The position numbers and the translations under genes were made by a program. A stretch of DNA of 39,707 bases, taken from IMG/VR virus record IMGVR_UViG_3300036795_000171, positions 1 through 39,707 of that record; one strand, written 5' to 3'. The notes beneath the pieces are model-generated. The model was not told the DNA's origin. It searched no databases and saw nothing but the letters and a program-made list of their open reading frames with translations. The DNA is from a virus. Below, in pieces: positions 8,054 through 14,147 of the stretch; position 1 is the first letter of the stretch, and every line of letters starts with the position of its first letter.

Positions 8054-8245
8054 TCAGAACTGGAGGTCGCGAAGCATCATCATCTGCGTGCGCTCGATCT
8101 CGCGGCGGCGCTTGCGGTCGAACGGCTCCCAAAGGGACCATGCGCTGTCGCGGATGGTCCGGCGCTTGCGGGCACGGAGGAGCCAGGTCATCAGCAGCGG
8201 CCAGAGCAGCACGATCAGCATCGCGAGGATAACGAGGAGAAGCAT
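8054..8245 (-). CDS. Single-pass membrane protein
   Basis: 63 residues with an N-terminal transmembrane helix (MLLLVILAMLIVLLWPLLMT) followed by a strongly basic, helical cytoplasmic tail with RKR and KRRREIERTQ. ATG overlaps the stop of the preceding gene (TGATG), so translation is coupled. It is the second of two small membrane proteins upstream of terS. No family recognised. Confidence 0.65.
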   Translation of the reverse strand: MLLLVILAMLIVLLWPLLMTWLLRARKRRTIRDSAWSLWEPFDRKRRREIERTQMMMLRDLQF

Positions 8246-8523
8246 CAGCGCAGGCCCTCACGGATCGCGCGGATCAGGCGGCGGTTGTAAATGCGGCGGC
8301 GGCACGAGAGGCCCGGATGGCGCGGAGCGCTGCGGCCCGCGCTGCGCTCAGATCGGCGGCAAAGCTCTTCGCGCGTCGGCGGCGCCATGCGCACAACTGC
8401 GCCCTTGCCGGCCCGTGGCCGCGCGGCGCGAGATGGTGGGGCAGTCGCCGTCGGCGCGGGGCAGATCATCGGGGCGCCCAGCGCGACAAGCGCGAGCGCG
8501 GCGTGGTTGACAGGTGAATTCAT
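8245..8523 (-). CDS. Hypothetical basic protein
   Basis: 92 residues from the ATG at 8523 (MNSPVNHAALALVALGAP), chosen because AAAGG lies upstream and the ATG overlaps the previous stop as TGATG. The N-terminus is weakly hydrophobic (residues 7-20), possibly a signal or anchor; the rest is rich in R, P and A (CRRRIYNRRLIRAIREGLR at the end). Not recognised. It sits in a tightly overlapping cluster at the head of the late operon. Confidence 0.5.
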   Translation of the reverse strand: MNSPVNHAALALVALGAPMICPAPTATAPPSRAARPRAGKGAVVRMAPPTREELCRRSERSAGRSAPRHPGLSCRRRIYNRRLIRAIREGLR

Positions 8524-8786
8524 CACAAAACCTTTCGGTAGCGGCAGGTCGGCGCAGCGCCTAAACTGCTCCAGCACTCATGGCAGATCAGGTAGCCCCG
8601 TCCGCCGACATAGTAGCAGTTGCTCACCAGGTCATCGCCGCAGGCCGGGCACTCGCCGCGAATCCATTCCGGGCGCGGGCGATCCAGGGTGCCGTCATAA
8701 GCCTGGCGGACGCTTTCAACAGCCGGGCCGGAGGCACCCTTCCGAGGGGCGACTATCGCCGCATTGGTTTCGAGGATGGTGTCCAT
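8523..8786 (-). CDS. Zinc-ribbon protein
   Basis: 87 residues. The second half has two CxxC knuckles, CPAC at 46-49 and CHEC at 68-71, separated by 18 residues, which is a typical zinc ribbon (GECPACGDDLVSNC then GYLICHECW). The N-terminus is likely disordered. Such small zinc ribbons in phages may bind nucleic acid or partner proteins. Start ATG at 8786 follows a hairpin (8801-8838) whose 3' arm contains the GGGGAT that could serve as ribosome site. Stop overlaps the next gene. Confidence 0.6.
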   Translation of the reverse strand: MDTILETNAAIVAPRKGASGPAVESVRQAYDGTLDRPRPEWIRGECPACGDDLVSNCYYVGGRGYLICHECWSSLGAAPTCRYRKVL

Positions 8787-8800
8787 GTTGGAAATTTGAT

Positions 8801-8838
8801 CCCCAGGGCGCAAGAAAAAGGAGGGGAAGGCCCTGGGG
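8801..8838 (-). promoter_or_regulatory. Possible translational-control hairpin
   Basis: A perfect 9-bp inverted repeat (CCCCAGGGC at 8801-8809, GCCCTGGGG at 8830-8838) lies just upstream of the zinc-ribbon start. On the minus-strand mRNA the arm nearer the gene holds the G-rich stretch that would act as ribosome-binding site, so the stem could hide it. No U-run follows, so it is not an ordinary terminator. Confidence 0.35.
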
Positions 8839-8886
8839 CAGACCTGCACCGGGCATTGGGGGCGGGCGCAGGGCAGCGGGAAAACG

Positions 8887-9129
8887 TTATCGGCGGATGC
8901 GCTGCAGCCAGCCGGAGTGCGTGCCGCGATCCGGGCGGCGAGTGAGAAATTGCATCGCGTTCCGGCTTTTGGCCGCGGCGATCTGCTCCGCCGCCTCCTC
9001 CTCGGAAACCTCGATATTGTTATGCCTGAGCAGGGCGGCGACGGCTTCCGCCGGCGGCGTATCAAGCTCGGCGAATAGCTCCCAGATGCGCCCAAGCTGC
9101 ACATCGGAAGGTTTGACGGGATCGCTCAT
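8887..9129 (-). CDS. Hypothetical helical protein
   Basis: 80 residues from the ATG at 9129, which overlaps the upstream stop as TGATG. It is acidic and helical in the middle (AELDTPPAEAVAALLRHNNI, SEEEAAEQIAAAK) and basic at the end (RRPDRGTHSGWLQRIRR). It is the second gene of the late operon. I do not recognise it; position before terS is where regulators and small accessory genes occur. Confidence 0.55.
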   Translation of the reverse strand: MSDPVKPSDVQLGRIWELFAELDTPPAEAVAALLRHNNIEVSEEEAAEQIAAAKSRNAMQFLTRRPDRGTHSGWLQRIRR

Positions 9130-9446
9130 CAGAAGTACCAGAGCTCGCAGGGAGCGGGATCGTTCATCGCCACGACGATGCCGCGCGGCATATTTTGCGT
9201 GAGCATCCGCCGCTCTCGGCTCGTGACCGGAGTCTCGATCGCATGCAGGCGTCGGGACTCCTGGCGCTGGATTTTGCCCGCCAGTTCCTGGATCCCGCTC
9301 GGCCACGCAGAGGGCCGCTCGGATGGTGTCAGCGCAGCGGCGGCACGGGAAAAACTGGGGCGATCGGCGGCCGCCTGCAGGCGGATGGCGCGGGCGCGCA
9401 TCTCGGCGCGGGCGGTTTTGGCGGGAGATCGGCGGATCGTCGGCAT
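9129..9446 (-). CDS. Hypothetical basic protein, first gene of the late operon
   Basis: 105 residues, strongly basic at the N-terminus (MPTIRRSPAKTARAEMRARA) with a likely helix, and a less charged C-terminus ending NDPAPCELWYF. GAGG lies six bases before the ATG. It is the first gene after the minus-strand terminator at 9485-9509, so it probably opens the 25-kb structural operon. Function unknown; a DNA-binding or packaging accessory role would fit the charge. Confidence 0.55.
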   Translation of the reverse strand: MPTIRRSPAKTARAEMRARAIRLQAAADRPSFSRAAAALTPSERPSAWPSGIQELAGKIQRQESRRLHAIETPVTSRERRMLTQNMPRGIVVAMNDPAPCELWYF

Positions 9447-9460
9447 AAGCGCCTCACAAA

Positions 9461-9486
9461 GAGTCGTCAGTCATAGGGAGTCGTCA
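9461..9486 (-). promoter_or_regulatory. Direct repeats in the presumed late-promoter region
   Basis: GAGTCGTCA occurs at 9461-9469 and again at 9478-9486, a 17-bp period, in the short space between the terminator and the first late gene. No good sigma-70 promoter is visible here, so an activator-dependent late promoter or antitermination site is plausible. The 17-bp spacing would put both copies on nearly similar helix faces. Confidence 0.4.
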
Positions 9487-9509
9487 AAAAAGCCGCCTCG
9501 GGAGGCGGC
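9485..9509 (-). terminator. Rho-independent terminator separating small operon and late operon
   Basis: On the minus strand an 8-bp GC stem (GCCGCCTC / GAGGCGGC, 2-nt gap) is followed by TTTTTT. It ends the 10883-9714 operon. The 204 bases between it and the 9714 gene hold no gene I can support. Confidence 0.85.
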
Positions 9510-9713
9510 GGGTCAGCGGGCGGCGATCTTGACAACAGGGACAAGGCAGGCGAAGCAGTGGCTATGCCTGCCTCAGCAGTCACCACGCGCGGAAACCGGG
9601 GGACATCGCGCGGGGGAGAAATATGGATGGTTGATTTTGTTATCGGCAGCATCCGGGGCGCGCTTTAGAGGATTGAGATACTGCCGAAAGAATCTAGGGT
9701 TTTTCCCGGCCTC

Positions 9714-9953
9714 TTAGAGCATCTGCTTCTCGCGCAGGCCGGCCTCGATCATCTGCCGCGCGATGTCGGTCCGCTCCACGCCTTCGACGCGTGCCCAGGC
9801 TCGCAGGCTTGCGTCCGCCTCGTCAGAGATATAGAGGCAGAGTTTGGCGGGCAGCGCCATGTCGCCTTTGGGCTTGCGCCCCGCACCAGGCCGGCGCTTG
9901 CGGCCTGGTGCGCCTTTGCCTGGCCGGTCCTCGGTCGAAAGTTCATTTTTCAA
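9714..9953 (-). CDS. Ribbon-helix-helix-like DNA-binding protein
   Basis: 79 residues. After a basic, AT-hook-like N-terminus (RKRRPGAGRKPKG) there is a short strand (AKLCLYISDEADASL) and two helices (RAWARVEGVERTDIARQMI), the CopG/Arc ribbon-helix-helix pattern. It is the last gene of the small operon and overlaps the previous gene by 11 bp. Such proteins usually autoregulate, so it may bind the inverted repeats in the operon promoter (10946-10975). This is inference. Confidence 0.65.
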   Translation of the reverse strand: MKNELSTEDRPGKGAPGRKRRPGAGRKPKGDMALPAKLCLYISDEADASLRAWARVEGVERTDIARQMIEAGLREKQML

Positions 9954-10185
9954 TGTTTTGGGCCTCCCTCCGTTCGCGCTTGCGTCGAAGGACTCTCTCG
10001 ATCAACTCCACGCGCCGGCGCGGATAGTAGACCTGTTTCCAGTAGGCGGACATTTTGATCGAGGCGCAGTTTTTGCAGAGTGTGAATTTGCCGTCGCGCC
10101 TGCTGGCGTCGCGCCAGAAGCAGACGAGCGGCAGGGACTGGCGGCAGCCCCTGCAGGTCTTGAGCGTAACATCGTTAGTGGGCAT
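9943..10185 (-). CDS. Small zinc-binding protein, HNH-associated type
   Basis: 80 residues from the ATG at 10185. It has CRGC near residue 10 and CKNC near residue 39 with an LPLVCFWRDASRRDGKFTLC spacer, the pattern of phage zinc-finger proteins that often accompany HNH nucleases, but no H-N-H catalytic residues follow. The C-terminus is a basic helix (RRRVELIERVLRRKRERREA). It overlaps both neighbours. Likely nucleic-acid binding; the exact role is unknown. Confidence 0.6.
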   Translation of the reverse strand: MPTNDVTLKTCRGCRQSLPLVCFWRDASRRDGKFTLCKNCASIKMSAYWKQVYYPRRRVELIERVLRRKRERREAQNIEK

Positions 10186-10519
10186 CGACAACCTCATTTT
10201 CGCGCCGAAACGCCATGAGCGGGCCATCGCAGTACAGATAGTCCATGTATTCGTCGCGAGCGTAGAAATCTGTGAGCATCCTGCCTGCGCGACTGCGGTC
10301 TGCGCGAGCGGCATCAGCGAGCGGGACGAGGTGGGTGAGCGCGGCCTGATCGTCAGGGTTGACCTGCTGGACGAGGCGCTCGGCGTCGTAGGCGCACGTC
10401 CCGGGGATCGGTACAACGCTGCGCTCGTTGGCGAATCCGCGCGGACACAGGATGAGCAAATGCGTCACGTCCAGCGTCTCAAATGTCATTGCCTCGTAGG
10501 TTTTTGTCGTCGTTTCCAT
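10175..10519 (-). CDS. Hypothetical protein of the small operon
   Basis: 114 residues. Start ATG at 10519 is preferred over 10531 because GGAG sits seven bases upstream of it. The sequence is acidic and mixed alpha/beta (METTTKTYEAMTFETLD at the start; FYARDEYMDYLYCDGPLM near the end). No family recognised. Its C-terminus overlaps the next start, so the operon is tightly coupled. Confidence 0.6.
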   Translation of the reverse strand: METTTKTYEAMTFETLDVTHLLILCPRGFANERSVVPIPGTCAYDAERLVQQVNPDDQAALTHLVPLADAARADRSRAGRMLTDFYARDEYMDYLYCDGPLMAFRRENEVVDAH

Positions 10520-10565
10520 CTTAATCTCCATCTGCGCGTTGTGCAGCCGCGCCCCTGCGTAATGG

Positions 10566-10883
10566 TCAAACTCGCGAAAGCTGCGCGTGCATCGCGTTTG
10601 TCAGAGTGCCGTCCTCGCGCCACGTGGTGATAATCTCACTGATGGCTTCCTCCGCCTCCGCGTCCAGTCCGAACGCGCTGAACTCTGCGCGGAGGATGTT
10701 CCACGCCTCCTGCTCCGAGGTATTCAGGATTTCCGCCGGGACGCCGCCCGCGCAGTCTTCCCGAAATTCCTCGTCGTCAGCGTGGAATTCGAGCGTCTCG
10801 GTGAGGTATCGGCTGTAGTTGTCCAGCCACTCGCTCGCGAGTTCTGGGGTCGTGTATCCAGCGATTGTCTGTGCTGCTGCCAT
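10566..10883 (-). CDS. Hypothetical acidic protein, first of the small operon
   Basis: 105 residues, acidic and helical (LASEWLDNYSRYLTETLEF, DAEAEEAISEIITTW). AGGAG precedes the ATG by nine bases and a textbook promoter lies 50 bases further up. No family recognised. Strong promoter, small size, acidic charge and a DNA-binding protein at the operon end are features shared with known anti-defence operons, but nothing in the sequence proves such a role. Confidence 0.65.
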   Translation of the reverse strand: MAAAQTIAGYTTPELASEWLDNYSRYLTETLEFHADDEEFREDCAGGVPAEILNTSEQEAWNILRAEFSAFGLDAEAEEAISEIITTWREDGTLTNAMHAQLSRV

Positions 10884-10934
10884 CGTCGTTTCTCCTCTGC
10901 GTCTGCCCGCCGGCTTTGTTTTTCTTACATTGTT

Positions 10935-10963
10935 ATTATACCGTCGGATTAAAATCCTGTCAA
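10935..10963 (-). promoter_or_regulatory. Consensus sigma-70 promoter of the small operon, with operator-like repeats
   Basis: On the minus strand TTGACA (10958-10963) and TATAAT (10935-10940) are separated by exactly 17 bases, a perfect consensus. Two inverted repeats overlap it: GGATT-AA-AATCC in the spacer (10946-10957) and GTCAA-N7-TTGAC across the -35 (10959-10975). These suggest repression by a dimeric regulator. Confidence 0.85.
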
Positions 10964-11053
10964 TACTATTTTGACGTTAAATTAAAATATTTTCAACTTT
11001 TTTTCGGGATTGGGCTTTTGGGTTGGTGTCGAAAAGGCGCATTATCACTACCA

Positions 11054-11083
11054 TTGACACCCGGCCAAATTATACAGTATCAT
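11054..11083 (+). promoter_or_regulatory. Promoter for the tyrosine recombinase
   Basis: TTGACA (11054-11059) and TATCAT (11078-11083) are separated by 18 bases. Initiation near 11090 would exclude the TTG at 11023 and fits starts at 11107 or 11134. Its -35 context (ATTGACACCCGGC) resembles that of the Cro-like gene promoter (ATTGACACCAGGC). Confidence 0.65.
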
Positions 11084-11106
11084 CGATAGCAGAGGCGCTA
11101 ATTTTG

Positions 11107-12114
11107 ATGAGATCGGAAGCGCCGGAAGCCATTATGACTGACCTGATAAAATCAGGGGCAAGCCCCCTGATAACATTGCCTGCCTCGCCCGGATCCCTGG
11201 CGCCGGGCCTGAACATCGCTGCGCTCCTGCTCCAGGACCAGCGCGTCGATACGACACGCCGCGCCTACAAGGCCGCGCTGAAGCATTTTTTCGAGGCGGA
11301 GTATGGCGCGCCTCCCGACGCCGCCCTGGTCCGCGCCTTCCTCGCCCAGTCCGCGCCGCAGCTCGCCCTGCAGCTCGCGACCTACCGCAACAGCCTGCGC
11401 GCCGATGGTCGATCGCCAGCGACGATCAACCTGCGCCTCGCGGCCATTCGCTCACTGCTGACGCTCGGGCACCGGCTCGGGTACTGCGCGGTTAACGGCC
11501 AGAAGCTCATCGACAGCGAAAAACAGGAGCGGTACCGCGACACGCGCGGGACCGACCTCGCGAACCTGCGCCGGCTGATCGCCCTGCCGGACCGCTCCAC
11601 GCTGCGCGGAAAGCGAGACTTGGCGCTGCTGCGGCTGCTCTGCGAAAATGCACTCCGCAGGGAGGAGACCTGCGCGCTCGACGTCTGCGATTTCGAGGGC
11701 AGCGAGCGCAGAATCGCAATCCTCGGTAAAGGCAAAACGCAGAAATCGTTTGTCACAATCCGGGCTGCCACCGTGGACGCGATCCGCGACTACCTCCTCA
11801 TGGCAGGGCATACCGCCGGACCGCTTTTTTTGACCTGCGACCGCCGGCCGCATCTGGCCGGCGCGCGGCTGCGGGCGGGGGGACTCTACGCGATCGTCGC
11901 GGCCTATGGCAAGCAGGTCGACCTCACACTCGCACCGCACAAGCTGCGCCACAGCGCAATCACCGCCGCCCTGGACGCCACCGGGGGCGACATCCGCCGC
12001 GTCCAAAAACTAAGCCGGCACGCGGACATCCGGACTCTGTCGATCTATGACGACAATCGCAGCGACCAGCAGGGGGAGATCACAGCGATCCTGGGCGACC
12101 TGCTCGATGGGTGA
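11107..12114 (+). CDS. Tyrosine recombinase (phage integrase or resolvase)
   Basis: 335 residues from the ATG at 11107 (ATG at 11134 is an alternative). The N-terminal SAM-like core-binding domain covers about residues 30-130. The catalytic domain has the family residues: Arg in CENALRREE (near 11654), Lys in the LGKGKTQK beta-hairpin, HKLRHS (His and Arg at 11938-11949), LSRHADIRT (His near 12018) and the nucleophile Tyr in SIYDD (12046-12048). The C-terminal arrangement is XerC/D-like. The stop is directly followed by the stop of the opposing gene (no spacer). No attP-like core was found beside it, so integrase and multimer resolvase are both possible. Confidence 0.92.
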   Translation: MRSEAPEAIMTDLIKSGASPLITLPASPGSLAPGLNIAALLLQDQRVDTTRRAYKAALKHFFEAEYGAPPDAALVRAFLAQSAPQLALQLATYRNSLRADGRSPATINLRLAAIRSLLTLGHRLGYCAVNGQKLIDSEKQERYRDTRGTDLANLRRLIALPDRSTLRGKRDLALLRLLCENALRREETCALDVCDFEGSERRIAILGKGKTQKSFVTIRAATVDAIRDYLLMAGHTAGPLFLTCDRRPHLAGARLRAGGLYAIVAAYGKQVDLTLAPHKLRHSAITAALDATGGDIRRVQKLSRHADIRTLSIYDDNRSDQQGEITAILGDLLDG

Positions 12115-12726
12115 TTACCCCTCTCCCCGCCGACGGCGAAGGTCCCGCGCGAACGGCGTATCTGCGGCCGCCAGTACGCGCCGTGCGGCCTCGACCGGCT
12201 TCTCCTCTCCCAAAATCGAAGATGAAATCTGTCTTTCAGATTCTTTCTTTTTTTCTTCTGAAGGATTTCTTTCAGATTCCTTACTATAAGGGGTGCCAAA
12301 TTTTAGGGTACTAGATTTTAGGGTGCTAGATTTTAGTACCCTCCGCTTTTCGCCCAGCGCCCTCCTCTCCATTTTGATCGCTTCGTCCTGGCGCTTCGCG
12401 TCCGCCCAGCGAAGCGCATACCGCGCCGGATCGCGCGGCCCGGCCGGCGCCGTCTTGCGGATAAAGCCGGCCTCCTCGGCCAGCCGCAGGCCCTTGCGCG
12501 CCGACTCCTGGCTCAGGCCGCGCCGGACGAACTCAGAAAGCGGCAGGTCCGCCTCGATTCGCCGGCCGCCGGTCACGGCGCTGCGCCAGCCCAGAGTCGC
12601 GCGGATCAGGATGGCGACCACGGTCACGACGCATGGCTCATGCCGGCCCACCACGCGGTCGAAAAACTGATTGGGCGTCGGCGTAAAATTAGCGTCCGGG
12701 GGATCGAAGCCTGCAAACTCACTCAT
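12115..12726 (-). CDS. O-like winged-helix replication protein
   Basis: 203 residues. The N-terminus (ANFTPTPNQFFDRVVGRHEP, then VVTVVAILIRATLGWR and LSQESARKGLRLAEEAGFI) fits the winged-helix N-terminal domain of lambda O-type replication proteins (TQIPNELLDxL, then xxxLIxRKTxGW, then helix-turn-helix). Residues 125-165 are a repeat linker rich in K, S and E (TLKSS repeats, ESER repeats) encoded by AT-rich repeated DNA, as in lambda O where the iterons lie inside the gene. The last gene of an operon with an ATPase and an RHH protein. It could be a replication initiator or a regulator; initiator is preferred. Its start overlaps the preceding gene by 8 bp. Confidence 0.55.
   Translation of the reverse strand: MSEFAGFDPPDANFTPTPNQFFDRVVGRHEPCVVTVVAILIRATLGWRSAVTGGRRIEADLPLSEFVRRGLSQESARKGLRLAEEAGFIRKTAPAGPRDPARYALRWADAKRQDEAIKMERRALGEKRRVLKSSTLKSSTLKFGTPYSKESERNPSEEKKKESERQISSSILGEEKPVEAARRVLAAADTPFARDLRRRRGEG
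12232..12345. repeat. AT-rich repeat cluster, candidate second origin
   Basis: Inside the O-like gene: a 15-bp unit ATTTTAGGGTACTAG begins at 12300, 12315 and (partial) 12330, and a 12-mer TCTTTCAGATTC occurs at 12232 and 12268. GGGTAC and GTACCC flank the array as an inverted repeat. The DNA is strongly AT-rich in a GC-rich genome, as expected of iterons beside a duplex-unwinding region. Confidence 0.5.
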
Positions 12727-13114
12727 CTTCCCCGCCCTCCAGCACGGAAAAGTAGAGCGTCAGCGCGTCGTGGATCACGTCCTGTTTGAGCCTCCCGGTC
12801 TGCCGGCAATGCGCCTCGACCTGGGCGTCTAGGTCCGGGCGCATCTTGAGCGTGACGGTTTTGTAGACCGGCTTCTCGGGCAGCCCGCGCGCCGCCTGGC
12901 GGATCGCATGGATGACCGACTTCGCAGCCGGTGGGTCAGAAGGTTGGTCGGTCGGTAAGCTGACCGACAAGCTGGTCAGTCGGTCAGTCAGTTTGTCAGA
13001 TTCCTGACCGGTCATATTATCAGTCATATTATCAGTCATATGACTAGCTGACTGACTTTCCCGCGCGGCCATCTTTTGCAGGTTGACGCGCTGCAGGTCC
13101 TGGATCGTACTCAT
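12719..13114 (-). CDS. Ribbon-helix-helix protein of the ATPase operon
   Basis: 131 residues from the ATG at 13114, chosen for GGAGG upstream and ATGA overlap with the ATPase stop. Residues 1-75 are low-complexity with MTDNMTDNMTG repeats encoded by the GTCA-rich DNA described below. The C-terminus (YKTVTLKMRPDLDAQVEAHC, LKQDVIHDALTLYFSVLE) is a ribbon-helix-helix: one strand then two helices. RHH proteins paired with an ATPase are typical of plasmid partition adaptors, though transcriptional autoregulation would also fit. The 12-bp and 5-bp repeats inside the gene could be its own binding sites. Confidence 0.6.
   Translation of the reverse strand: MSTIQDLQRVNLQKMAARESQSASHMTDNMTDNMTGQESDKLTDRLTSLSVSLPTDQPSDPPAAKSVIHAIRQAARGLPEKPVYKTVTLKMRPDLDAQVEAHCRQTGRLKQDVIHDALTLYFSVLEGGEDE
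12913..13056. repeat. GTCA/TGAC repeat cluster inside the RHH gene
   Basis: The tetramer GTCA or its complement TGAC occurs 14 times in 144 bases, where about one would be expected by chance. It includes a 12-bp tandem GTCATATTATCA (13011-13022 and 13023-13034), the palindrome GTCATATGAC (13035-13044) and an inverted CTGACC/GGTCAG (12960-12979). It looks like a binding array such as a centromere or iteron cluster. Confidence 0.6.
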
Positions 13115-13956
13115 TTCTGGGCGCCCTCCGCCTTCACCGGCCACTTCTTGGCTGCCACCATCTCGGAGTAGGTCGCCGCCACGACGGCCGGGGAAATCAC
13201 CGTCTCGGCGCGCACGTAGGCGTTGACGAGTGACGCATCGCAGAGGACGCAGACGTCGCGCGGTACTCCCCTGGTGATATTGTAGATGTCGATCAGCGAG
13301 CGCGCCTCGAACAGCGCGTCCGCGCCGGCGCCCCCGGCGGTCCGGATCCGGTGCTCGATCATGCCCTTCATATCCTCAAAGGCGAGCGGATCCAGGTTGC
13401 TGACGACCGCGATCCGGCTGCGGAAGGCGTCCTTGCGCGAGAGCTTGTTGGGGAAATTGTCCTGCGCGAGCAGTACGATCGTAATCAGCTTATCCTCAGC
13501 GGTCTGGAAATTGGAGAGGGCGGCCAGCACGTCGATATTGTCGGGGTGGATCGTCTGCGCTTCGTCGATCAGCAGGACGGGATGGCGGCCGGCCGCATAC
13601 TCCTCCAGCAAAAACCGCTCGATGATCTTTTGGTTATCCGCGGCGATCCGGACCGGCACCAGGCCGTAAGCCTCGGAGACCAGGCGCAGGAACTGGCCGG
13701 GGCTGCGGACCGCCGCGCTCGGCAGGAAGGCGACCGTTTTGCCGTCGTCTGCCGCCCATGTCCGCTGGAGCTGGTGCGCGATCGTGGTCTTACCGCTGCC
13801 GACCGGCCCCATCAAGAGCGCGAGGCCCCGCTTCTGATCGGCGGCATAGCGCATCTTGGCGACGGCGATCTGGTGCTCGGCGCTCGGGTAGGCGAACCGG
13901 GGAGAGGGCTGCGTGCCGAAGGGCATCTCCCGCAGGCCGAAAAATGCTTCGTAGAT
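13111..13956 (-). CDS. ExeA/GspA-type AAA+ ATPase, apparent AUC start
   Basis: 281 residues if read from an AUC codon at 13956; the first ATG is 10 codons later at 13926. Walker A GPVGSGKT, Walker B VLLIDEAQ, and a C-terminal HRIRTAGG segment mark the ExeA/GspA family, which is related to transposition and loader ATPases. Family members begin MYxxFFGLxExPF...PxPRF; here the codons from the AUC read IYEAFFGLREMPFGTQPSPRF, and AAGGAG lies seven bases upstream of the AUC, so the AUC fills the place of the normal Met. Upstream frame has no ATG, GTG or TTG before a stop. The role is likely helicase loading or partition with the RHH and O-like proteins. Confidence 0.8.
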   Translation of the reverse strand: MYEAFFGLREMPFGTQPSPRFAYPSAEHQIAVAKMRYAADQKRGLALLMGPVGSGKTTIAHQLQRTWAADDGKTVAFLPSAAVRSPGQFLRLVSEAYGLVPVRIAADNQKIIERFLLEEYAAGRHPVLLIDEAQTIHPDNIDVLAALSNFQTAEDKLITIVLLAQDNFPNKLSRKDAFRSRIAVVSNLDPLAFEDMKGMIEHRIRTAGGAGADALFEARSLIDIYNITRGVPRDVCVLCDASLVNAYVRAETVISPAVVAATYSEMVAAKKWPVKAEGAQK

Positions 13957-14014
13957 GGGTCTTCTCCTTGCGTCTGTATTTCCGGTTGCGAGTTATGCGC
14001 AAACGGATTACACT

Positions 14015-14044
14015 ATTATAGCAAGAGGAAGGAGAAGGAGTCAA
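14015..14044 (-). promoter_or_regulatory. Promoter of the ATPase-RHH-O-like operon
   Basis: On the minus strand TTGACT (14039-14044) and TATAAT (14015-14020) are separated by 18 bases. Transcription would start near 14008 and give a leader of about 50 bases before the ATPase AUC. The spacer is pyrimidine-rich. This is a strong constitutive-looking promoter on the lysogeny side. Confidence 0.75.
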
Positions 14045-14147
14045 GTAGTGCGCGTATAACGTTTCAATGCCGAACCGGTTCGATTAAAATGAGTGCGCGC
14101 CTGGTCATTATATCATGCGTGGCGCAGGGTGGCAAAGGCAGTCTATT

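Noticed and set aside
9467-9652. 61-codon minus ORF before the small-operon end
   Set aside because: It reads through the clear terminator at 9485-9509 and has proline-rich, non-protein-like sequence.
11023-11106. TTG start of the recombinase at 11023
   Set aside because: It lies upstream of a good promoter at 11054-11083 and the extra residues show no family similarity.
12913-13056. GTCA cluster as a CRISPR array
   Set aside because: No spacer-repeat regularity; the repeats are short and inside a coding sequence.
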